NCBI RefSeq assembly: GCF_027579695.1
Contig: NC_083570.1
Span: 101,007,963 to 101,071,962 of the forward strand
Source: Neoarius graeffei
Taxonomy: Eukaryota; Chordata; Actinopteri; Siluriformes; Ariidae
Reading direction: 5' to 3'
Length of the DNA stretch: 64,000 nt
Shown here: piece after piece, positions 23,380 to 35,300 of the stretch
How the letters are laid out: every line of letters begins with the position of its first letter
Numbering within the stretch: position 1 is the first letter of the stretch
Program-made: the position numbers and the translations under genes
The notes under the pieces: generated by a model
Databases searched by the model: none
The model's input: the letters and a program-made list of their open reading frames with translations, nothing else
Told to the model about the DNA's origin: nothing

Positions 23380-26300
23380 CAATTTGAATGAAAATTTTGC
23401 ATGCTAGCATGTAGAGAAAGTTTCCTGATTTATTACATTGTAGGTCAATAATAAGGCCAGTTTGATTCCCTGGTTGCTATTTGCTGTCTCCAGGGTTAAG
23501 GTGAAATTATATAAGACAAACTCTATATGTTCACCAAGCAACTGGCTGATGGCTCCCTGGTCACACAGGTCCTGATTGATGAGGCTGTTGCTAAGTGAGG
23601 CCATGCAGCGGAGCAGCCGCATGCAGTACCGCATGTGAGCCTTCCTCCCACCTCGACCTCCACTGCTATGGAAACCCTGACCTTGGCCAAAGGAGTCGGT
23701 TCCTGGTACAGAGGAAGAAGAGCAAGAGTTACATCAAGACTAGTTTAGGTTCAGACTGCCACTGTTCTAAAGTACAGCAAATGTGAAGTAATAGTTTTCG
23801 AAATATGCGTTTTAATTGCTCCTGGTTATAATAAACATATTAATGTTACTGAATTAATACATCTATCTGAACTTGTACAATGAATAAAAGTGTTTGTTAA
23901 AATGTCTGCATTTCTTGAACTACATTTTCTTTCACGTCTCAGTTCCTTCGTCTGAGTACATGACGAATTTACCCCTAAATAATAAAATGATTGTTAGCAC
24001 TGTTGCCTCACAGTGAGAAGGTTCTGGGTTCGAGCCCAGTGGCTGATGGGGGCCTTTCTGTGTGGAGTTTGCATGTTCTCCCCGTGTCTGCATGGGTTTT
24101 CTCCGGGTGCTCCGGTTTCCCCCACAGTCCAAAGACATGCAGGTTAGGCTAGTTGGTGGCTCTAAACTGTCCGTAGGTGTGAATGGTTGTTTCCCAAGCC
24201 TGGAAATGGGAGGGTTGTGGCAGGAAGAGCATAAAACTTCTTCCAGCTGTTCATTGAGGGTCACCAGAGTGGAACTGTTCCACATATTTGATTTGGCATA
24301 GGTTTTATACCGGATGCCAGGCTAACTGGTGGCTCTGAATTGACTGTAGGTGTGAATGTGTGTGTGAATGGTTGTTTGTCTCTATGTGTCAGCCCTGTGA
24401 TGACCTGGTGACTTGTCCAGGGTGTACCCCGCCTCTCACCCATAGTTGGCTGGGATTCCAGCTTGCCCACGACCCTGCACAGGATAAGCGGTTATAGATA
24501 ATGGATGGATGGATAGTGCTGTGCATAATCGCGAGCTAACCACCTCTAGTGTGTCCACCTCTCGATGGGGAGATCATGAGTTCTACTCGTGGTCAGATAA
24601 TACCAAAGACCATCATAAAAAAAAGGTACCTACTGCAAGTGAGGAGTTAAACTCTTGCGGTTACCAGAAGACCAGCCCACCACTGTAACCCTAGCTATGT
24701 AATAGACGAGAGGCTGAGGGCTACGGAGATCAGCGCCACCCAATGCACCTTAAGGGCCTAGTTAGTACTGGGAAGGGAGACTGCTTGGGAAGACCAGGGC
24801 ATGGTGCAGGAAGGACTTTAGTGCTGTATACAGTGGGGCAAAAAAGTATTTAGTGAGCCACCAATTGTGCAAGTTCTCCCACTTAAAAAGATGAGAGAGG
24901 CCTGTAATTTTCATCATAGGTACACTTCAACTATGAGAGACAGAATGGGGGGAAAGAATCCAGGAAATCACATTGTAGGATTTTTAATGAATTAATTGGT
25001 ACATTCCTCGGTAAAATAAGTATTTGGTCACCTACAAACAAGCAAGATTTCTGGCTCTCACAGACCTGTAATTTCTTCTATAAGAGGCTCCTCTGTCCTC
25101 CACTCGTTACCTCTATTAATGTCACCTGTTTGAACTCGTTATCAGTATAAAAGACACCTGTCCACAACCTCAAACAGTCACACTCCAAACTCCACTATGG
25201 CCAAGACCAAAGAGCTGTCAAAGGACACCAGAAACAAAATTGTAGACCTGCACCAGGCTGGGAAAACTGAATCTGCAATAGGTAAGCAGCTTGGTGTGAA
25301 GAAATCAACTGTGGGAGCAATTATTAAAAAATGGAAGACATACAAGACCACTGATAATCTCCCTCGATCTGGGGCTCCACGCAAGATCTCACCCCGTGGG
25401 GTCAAAATGATCACAAGAACGGTGAGCAAAAATCCCAGAACCACACGGGGGGACCTAGTGAATGACCTGCAGAGAGCTGGGACCAAAGTAACAAAGGCTA
25501 CCATCAGTAACACACTACGCCGCCAGGGACTCAAATCCTGCAGTGCCAGACGTGTCCCCCTGCTTAAGCCAGTACATGTCCAGGCCCGTCTGCAGTTTGC
25601 TAGAGAGCATTTGGATGATCCAGAAGAGGATTGGGAGAATGTCATATGGTCAGATGAAACCAAAATAGAACTTTTTGGTAAAAACTCAACTTGTTGTGTT
25701 TGGAGGAGAAAGAATGCTGAGTTGCAGCCAAAGAACACCATACCTACTGTGAAGCATGGGGGTGGAAACATCATGCTTTGGGGCTGTTTGTCTGCAAAGG
25801 GACCAGGACGACTGATCCGTGTAAAGGAAGAATGAATGGGGCCATGTATCGTGAGATTTTGAGTGAAAACCTCCTTCCATCAGCAAGGGCATTGAAGATG
25901 AAACGTGGCTGGGTCTTTCAGCATGACAATGATCCCAAACACACCGCCCGGGCAACGAAGGAGTGGCTTCGTAAGAAGCATTTCAAGGTCCTGGAGTGGC
26001 CTAGCCAGTCTCCAGATCTCAACCCCATAGAAAATCTTTGGAGGGAGTTGAAAGTCCGTGTTGCCCAGTGACAGCCCCAAAACATCACTGCTCTAGAGGA
26101 GATCTGCATGGAGGAATGGGCCAAAATACCAGCAACAGTGTGTGAAAACCTTGTGAAGACTTACAGAAAACGTTTGACCTCTGTCATTGCCAACAAAGGG
26201 TATATAACAAAGTATTGAGATGAACTTTTGTTATGGACCAAATACTTATTTTCCACCATAATTTGCAAATAAATTCTTTAAAAATCAGACAATGTGATTT

Positions 26301-29300
26301 TCTGGATTTTTTTTTCTCATTCTGTCTCTCATAGTTGAAGTTAGGGCTGAACGATTTTAAGAAAAAAATGAATTGCGATTTTTCTGGCAGATATTGCGAT
26401 TTCAATTTCAACCACGATTTTTTTTCTTTAAATCAAGTTTCAGTGCAAATTAATTAATACAATGAATTCCATAAAGATAATGCAAGAATGAAAACTGAGG
26501 TCAACAGATTTCAAATGTAGGCCTGTTGACCTCAGTTTTCATTCTTGCATTAGCTTTATGGAATTCATTGTATTAATTAATTTGCACTGAAATATTGCAC
26601 TTTTGTAAAAGAATGTACATAAGCATTATAAATTATAACTAGAGCCAACAACTCCCCTGTGGGAAATAAGAGTGATGCAGTGGCTGTAGCAGTCGCTATT
26701 GCAGGGCCCCTCCCTCCTGTGTGTGTGAGAGAGAGCGAGCAGCCCCTCCCCCACCCGTGCGTTCAGACACAGAGACAGAGAAAGCGCAGTTTCTCCTCAC
26801 AGTGCTCCCTCCAAACAACAGGGATTTACACGAAAACGGAAGGAAATATTCACAAAATTCTTTCACACTGAGTGCCACAAGGCTTTCCTGAACGTAATTT
26901 TTTTTTGTCTGTAGTGTAAAAAATGAGGACAATTTATTGACGAAACAAAACATGGGTCAGTTTAGGAGCACTGAGAAAAACCGCGGCTTTGACGATCCCA
27001 AAATCGTGTTGTCTGAGATCGCGATTTTCGGTCGAAAACGATAGATCGTTCAGCCCTAGTTGAAGTGTACCTATGATGAAAATTACAGGCCTCTCTCATC
27101 TTTTTAAGTGGGAGAACTTGCACAATTGGTGACTGACTAAATACTTTTTTGCCCCACTGTATATCATGATAAATTATCTCAGAATACACTTCTCAAAAAA
27201 AAATCATGTAGAAAGTTTTTATAACTTTAACGTAACAATTACAAACTTGATTCAAATTATAAAATCATCCATTTTTCATTGCACTTTTTTTGTAGATATT
27301 AAATAAGTGTCACCAAAGATTATTTTTTCTGAATGCAGCACCAGCAGTTACCCATTTCACGTATCATGGTTGTTAGGTTTTGATCTGAGGGCCTTTCTGT
27401 GTGGAGTTTGCATGTTCTCCCCGTGTCTGCATGGGTTTCCTCCGGGTGCTCCGGTTTCCCCCACAGTCCAAAGTTAGGTTGACATGGGGCAGCCTTGGGC
27501 TGAGGTGCCCTTGAGCAAGGTACCTGACCCCTGACTGCTCCCCGGGCGCTCTGGTGTGGCTGCCCACTGCTCTGAGTGTGTGTGCGTGTGTTCACTGCTT
27601 CAGATGGGTTAAATGCAGAGGATGAATTTCACTGTGCTTGAAGTGTGCATGTGACAAATAAAGGTTTCTTCTTTCTTCTTCTTCTGAAGGAGGTTGAATT
27701 GACAAAGTATGATCTAGGAATGTAGAGCTCTGCCGTCTAAGAGATTCTACCTCATGGATGGATCCGGAAGCAAACAGTCACTCATGCAGACACAGCTGCT
27801 CAGAGACATTTCTCAGTATATTGTAGGACAAACATGATTATATATTCACATTCAAGAGTGTGCTGTAGCCATGTGATCGGATGATGCTTTTGTGATTGAC
27901 GAAGCTAAGTTATCCAAGTATAACGTAAATGGGTGATGAAGCATTACATCACTGGTTTAGACTGTATGAAAAAAAGAGAGACATTATGTATCATTACATC
28001 ACCCGTCAGGAGCATAGTCTTATGAAAAGAAGAAAGACATTGCTAGTCAGCATCACCTTCATTAATTAGGGAGCAGAATATATGAGCAAAATTAAATATC
28101 AAGGATTTAACTTACCAAAACAAGTAGCAGTGCTATGATCTCATCATATAATGTCATATCACTCACTCTTAATCTTACTCATTCACTTCTTCCAGCTTGT
28201 CCCACTTATGCATGTGGGGTCGCTGCCATGTGGACCCTACTGATCCACATGTCATATTAACTGGAGCACAGTTTTATGCCCTTCCTTCCCAGGTGGCATG
28301 GTGGTGTAGTGGTTAGCACTGTCATCTCACAGCAAGAAGGTTCCGGGTTTGAACCTCATGGCCAATGGGGGCCTGTGTGGAGTTTGCATGTTCGCCTCGT
28401 GTCTGTGTTGGTTTCCTCTGGGAGCACTGGTTTCCCCCACAGTCCAAAGACATGCATGTTAGGTAAAATACCCAGGCACTGGGGTTGTACAATGCTTGTC
28501 CCAAGCCTGGATAAATTAGGGAGGGTTGAGTGAGGAACCATGCCCTGGTCTTCCCAGGCAGTCTCCCTTCCCAGTACTAACTAGGCCCTTAAGGTGCATT
28601 GGGTGGCGCCGATATCCGTAGCCCTCGGCCTCTCGTCTATTACATAGCTAGGGTTACAGTGGTGAGCTGGTCCTCTGGTAGCCACAAGAGTTTAACTCCT
28701 CACTTGCAATAGGTACTGGTTTTTTTTTATGATGGTCTTTGGTATTATCTGACCGCGAGTAGAACTCATGATCTCCCCCATCAAGAGGTGGACACGCTAA
28801 CCACTAGGTCAGCTCGCGATTATGCACAGCACTATCCATCCATTCATTATCTGTAACCGCTTATCCTGTGCAGGGTCATGGGCAAGCTGGAGCCTATCCC
28901 AGCCAACTATGGGTGAGAGGCGGGGTACACCCTGGACAAGTCACCAGGTCATCACAGGGCTGACACATAGAGACAAACAACCATTCACACTCACATTCAC
29001 ACCTACAGTCAATTTAGAGCCACCAGTTAGCCTGGCATCCAGTATAAAACCTATGCCAAATCAAATATATGGAACAGTTCTGCTCTGGTGACCCCGAATG
29101 AACAGCTGGAAGAAGAAGTTTTATGCCCTTCCTGCCACAACACTCCCATTTCCAGGCTTGGGAAACAACCATTCACACCTACGGACAGTTTAGAGTAGCC
29201 ACGTAGCCTAACTGTGTGTCTTTGGATTGTGGGGGAAACCGGAGCACCTGGAAGAAATGGGAGGTTCATTCGGGGTCACCAGAGTGGAACTGTTCCACAT

Positions 29301-32300
29301 ATTTGATTTGGCATAGGTTTTATACCAGATGCCAGGCTAACCGGTGGCTCTAAATTGACCGTAGGTGTGAATGTGAGTGTGAATGGTTGTTTGTCTCTAT
29401 GTGTCAGCCCTGCGATAACCTGGCGACTTGTCCAGGGTGTACCCCGCCTCTCGGTCATAGTCAGCTGGTATAGATTCCAGCTTGCCTGCGACCCTGTAGA
29501 ATAGAATAAGTGGCTACAGATAATGGATGGATGGATGTTATTTTGACCGAAAGGTTGACCTTTCCGGTGACCTTGCCTTTCACCTTGACCCGATTACTCC
29601 CAAAATTTAATCTGGTAATCTATGGACCATTGCCCACCTGCCCTGAAAATTTTAAGTCAATCGGTGCAACCGTCTAGACACTAGATTGTTAACAGACAGA
29701 CACACAAACAAACCGCACTGATTACAATACTTTGCCCCGTGTGAGGTAATAACCTTAGTGCTCCAGGGACGCATCGAGCAAACGTCACTTGTGCTGATAA
29801 CGTAATACCATGACCCTTAAAATCATGCTATCATGTATTTCCATAAGGGGATGTCAAGGGCTATCGATATGGTACGTTGAGAACAGAATTAAAACACAGA
29901 TCAGGTAGTAATATTGAGTGACTTGTCAATATGATCTGCTTTGGCTGTTTAGTTTTCCCAGTGAGTGTCTTCTACCTTGCTGTGTGCACCAGTCCAGAAG
30001 CATGAGCAGGCAGGTGTTGCCTTGACAGGCCATGTACTCGTCCAACATGAGTGGCGCCACTGTGGCCAGAGTGGCCAACGCCTGCAGCTGCAGCTCCTCC
30101 TGCTGAATGGATGTCCAACTGCGCTGGGCTTTCCCGCTGCGCATGTTCTCAGAGTATCCAGGCCGAACAAGCAGCATCAAAGCCAGTATCACACGGCTCT
30201 CTTTAAACAACTAAACAAATCACACTGTGTTAGAGTACAGAGGCTGATTTGCTCTTTTAAACACCGGTAGTACTGAATCCTCACCTGTACAGCTGCCAGA
30301 TCGCTGGACAGAACGACAATCAGGTTCAGCAGCAGCTTCTTCATCTCAAAGTCCTCATTACTGAAGGTCAGCTTGAAGTTTCGGAGTAGTGGGTTATGGC
30401 TCCTCACTGCATGACAGAAACTCACGCTGCTTATTCGACAAATATCTCATTATTTATGCCAAGATAGTTCCTCAAAACTTACACTCGGGAAGAGTAGCGA
30501 AAAGGATGAGCTGCTTAGCAAACCCACTCTCCTATCAAAACAAAGACATGTGATTTATAGGTTATTTAAAATGAAGAGGATAATGACAGAATGAGCAGGC
30601 GATGAAGTCAAACCATCATACTTACGATTAGTACAGCGCTGGGGTTGTCTGCAATCAAGGTCGTAATTACTAGAAGGTCGTTGCGAAGCTGCCGGTCGTA
30701 ATGTCGGGAGCCGTTGAGAAGATGATGCAAGAAAGCCTCTTTCAGGACCCTGGTGTTTCAAACACACTTGGTCACTTATATTCAATCCACTTATTCTGAG
30801 ACTGAAGTGGGAGTGTTTTCTACGGCATGCACTCAGTCCAATACAATATTCCATCTAAATTCTCATCTACTCTAGTTGTATATGTACAAAAGGACTCATG
30901 CTCTACAGGATGAGAAGTATTTGAGAAACAGGTCGCATGGATTAAAGCAAAAAAAAATTATTTGACTGAAAATTTACGGGGGGGGGGGGGGGGTTATGGG
31001 TGGATTTCGATGAAATTCTGCGGGGGGGGGGTTATGGGTGGATTTCGATGAAATTCTGAGAAGGGTTAACTTAGAACTGATAACTTTATTATCAATTAAT
31101 TAATGGATTAATATATTCAATTTATTGCACTTTCTTTCCATTGCTTCCGTATATTATTTTTTGTGGCAAACCACACAAATGCAAGCGCCTGGAATGTTTA
31201 GTTTTTTGCACCATGAACTAAATGGCTTTCCGTTTTCACCTACTTCGTACAGCCAAGCCCACCTCCACTTGTTTTTTACACCTTTATCGATGGCAGACAC
31301 ATCAGTGCCTTCTTTCATGTAAAGCGCATCCATGCTGCCGAAACCGAAAGCAGAATGACATGCTCCTCTATGCTCGACGTCAATATAGAAAAAAGTTTGG
31401 ATCTTCGCTTAAATTAAAATTGGGGTTTGACCTTACTTTGTGTTGAATACGACTTCAAAAACAATTCAAGATTTTATTAAGAGAAATATTGTGGCCAACA
31501 CGAGTGTTAAGTTCCCTAAAAGATCGCGTGAAGTTGGCTGCTATCTACTTTGCGTTCGTTCTCATTTTCCTCCATCATTTCATCGGCCAGAAACAGATGC
31601 TTTGACGTAATTTAACTTAGTAGGCTATGATTATTATTTAACCGTAGTCTTCTAGACATTTTGACTGTTTGGGACATTGAACGCTGGTGTATGATTTTCA
31701 GGGAATAAAGTTTAGCGCATGTCGGAACATCATTGCGCTCGCAGCCTCCAACTCCTCAAACGTCCTTTAAATTGTGATATAACGTAGGCTATAAGGCACG
31801 ATTCGAACATACCTTACACATTGCCCTAACGAAAATAATAATTGTTGGGGCGTCTGCTGATTTGTTAGCTATAAATTTAGGTCTAATTACTTCTGACAAT
31901 CTGCAAGCATTGCACCATCGGGTCTTCAAGTCTGGCTGAAGCAGAGGAGCGGGCTTTCCGGGGTTTATTTTTTCGTTTTTTTTTAACATGCTCTATTTCT
32001 ATATGTCCAAGTTTGAACTGAGTCATTTTGGCAAGATTTAATTTAATACAAAACAGAAATGGTCAGACACAAGCACGCCAAGCACATGGGAATGTATTTT
32101 GCCAATTTTGACAGCGCATGTTTTTTTAATGCCGCACCGTAGACAGCGAACGTTTAAACATGATCAAACATAGGAAATGAACGTCACAAAGCATGGCTCA
32201 AAAACAAAAAAGTTAAATAAACCCTGCTGATAGTTGATGGTGTTGCAACACATCAGTGTTATAACTCAATCTCTACCCAACCACCCGTCATTTTAATTCT

Positions 32301-35300
32301 CCTCGGATCAGCACCGACCTCACATTTGGCCTTGGGAGAGTTCAGTTGACAGAAATCCGTCACATGACGGAAAACTTTAATCCATGAGGTCGATGGCTGA
32401 AATATACTGTACGAGCGTATATGGGAAAAGAGGACTGCATATATTTTTATATTATATGGACACGAATGTTTTACTGGGAAATACGCCACTCGTATGTTTC
32501 ATAAGAGCTCCATCTGGGACATGGAGAACCAAAGCCGTGACATAAATCTCTATATGTCACTCGTGAGGAAATCGATGAATTGCTTTGATAAATTTGGGGA
32601 CTTTTTGTTTGTGAATGTGTCGATATAATTAAAAGAAAATCACACATTGGCTTGAAGATATGAAGTTTATCTTCACGTGTTGAAAAACTCACATTTTTCA
32701 TATGAAATACATCGCGGATCTGAGTGACATATTTAAATAATATTGGCTGGCGTTGAGTGGTATATCAGATATATTCCATTCAGCTAGCATGATACTGAAC
32801 AAGTAGAAGATGCTAGCTGAATGGAATATATCTGATATACCATAAAAAGCCAGCGAATATTATTATTATTATACACATTCTCAAAGGCCAACCCTACCTG
32901 CGACTCGGTGCTGTCAGCGCGGCAGTGAAGTCACCTTCCAGCCGGTGTAGTGTTCATCAGTAGTGTTAGCAAATGCTAATAATGCAGTCAAGTCAGTGCT
33001 ATCAAGAGCAAGTAGCACAGACTAACAACCGAGAAACTAAGATTTCTTTCCCCAGACTCTTCTTCTACACTGCACGCTCGCTACAGTATTTTTCACTCAT
33101 GCTTAACTATTCATTTCCCGATGTAATTTACTTAGTTACTTTTAAAATCAACATCAACAACTGCTCACAATGGAGCGACCTGGCCACCAAAATTCTCTCA
33201 AAATCCTCCGCTTTTACATAAACCTGATAACCATGTTTGTTGACAAATTGTCTTAGGCACTCGCTAGCATGGAAGTTTGATGTCACCGATGTGTCTCTTT
33301 TCCAGCTTTTCGATGTCCGTTGGTATGTTTCTCTCTCATAAATATGCATGAAGAATATCTAATGAACTTTTGGTAGCCTTTCGGGTGTTCAACACATCTT
33401 TCTCTTTCCCGGCGAACAAATAACTGCTTCTGCACATGTTCAGCAGAAAACTTTCTCATTGGATATTTGCATCAGCTCCGATGTGTGACGTCACATTGTC
33501 TTGACAACCATGCAATATCGTAAACCATATTCAGCGCTCATTCTCCATTGGGTAGAGTGACGTAATTCATGTAGGATAAGCGATATGCTAACAATATTGC
33601 ATGCTATCAAGCCAAATGAATGAAAGCTGCTAGAAGGGAATAGAACACATGTTTTTATTCCATCAAAAAAGTGTCCTGTATGTATAATAATCACTGATAT
33701 TTTACTCCGATGACGTCACTCTCAGTGTTTTCCTGCTGACGAGACGCATGTTATCAAAATGGCGAACTGGTTCAAAATTAAAATTCTTTTGATTAACTTC
33801 TGTTTTTTTTTGTGGATGTGTCCATATAATATAAAGAACATCACACGGTGGCGTGAAGATATGAAGTTTATCTTCTCGTGTTGAAAATATTCACCACTCG
33901 AACATAAATTTCATATCTTCACACAACCGTGCAATATCCTCTATATATATGTGAAATGCATTTTAAATGCTGAAACATATTTCCCATGTTGCCTCTAAGC
34001 TTAATTAATTTTATTTAATCTATGAAATGTATATACAACCCCGATTCCAAAAAAGTTGGGACAAAGTACAAATTGTAAATAAAAATGGAATGCAATAATT
34101 TACAAATATCAAAAACTGACATTGTATTCACAATAGAACATAGACAACATATCAAATGTCAAAAGTGAGACATTTTGAAATTTCTTGCCAAATACTGGCT
34201 CATTTGAAATTTCATGACAGCAACACATCTCAAAAAAGTTGGGACAGGGGCAATAAGAGGCTGGAAAAGTTAAAGGTACAAAAAAGGAACAGCTGGAGGA
34301 CCAAATTGCAACTCATTAGGTCAACTGGCAATAGGTCATTAAAGGTCCGGTCCCACTGGCCGATGGACACAAAACGTATGCAAAAAGGACACAGCGGACG
34401 AGCAAAATTTCGGGGGTGGCTCTATCCGTTTTCATCCGCTCCAGAAATGGACAAAATTGGCGAAAATTTGCGAAAACAGAACGGAAAAGAACGGACGTGA
34501 GTAGTATATAGCGGGGATGTTAAACGCATGTTCATAGGAAGCCTAGCGGATGAAAGCGGATGGAAGTGGATGACAGCTCCGAAGGGGTTACCGGTGATAA
34601 CTGAGAAGCGGACGCATAGCAGAAAGAGCGGATGCATAGCGGATGAAGGGGATGCATCACGTACGCCTAACGGAAACAAAGGGGATGTTGCGCGGATGTA
34701 TATCGGATGCAGTCCGCTAGGTGTCCTTCTACATACTCTAGACATACTCCAGACATCCTAAATATACGAGATACATCCCAGATATAAACGCTTTGTCCGT
34801 TTTGAATACTTTATATACGAGATGCATACACTTACATCCTTTCTATTTCCGTGCTACTAACGATGAATAGACGTTTCATGTACCTTATCTTTCCTCCCTC
34901 TTTCCGTTTTCAGCTGCAGCGGATGTGAGTTGCGAGGATGCCCAGAGGATGCAGAGAGGATACAGCAGACGTTTAACGGATGATAACGGACATAGAACGT
35001 TTGTTGCTCGTATATGTCGCGGATTTACATCATACACGGCGGAAAGTTTATCCGTTCTAAAAGTTTTGTGCAGCTCAAAACTTTTTGCGCGGATGAAATC
35101 ACAGTGGACGGATGCTCGATGGATAAAGCGTATGAAGCACGTATGCAATGAGTACACAACGGATGCATAGCGTTTTCCAACGGATGGCAAAGATTTTTTT
35201 TACGTTTTACATCCTCTTTGCATCCGTAAGTGCAGTGGGACCGGGCCTTAACATGACTGGGTATAAAAAGAGCATCTTGGAGTGGCAGCGGCTCTCAGAA

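Larger units (their letters stand above)
24831..27159 (+). mobile_element. Tc1-type transposon, family 3, copy E
   Basis: Ends CAGTGGGGCAAAAAAGTATTTAG, inverted at the right, with flanking TA (24829-24830 and 27160-27161). It carries a nearly complete transposase and a hAT MITE in its right subterminal region. Confidence 0.92.
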
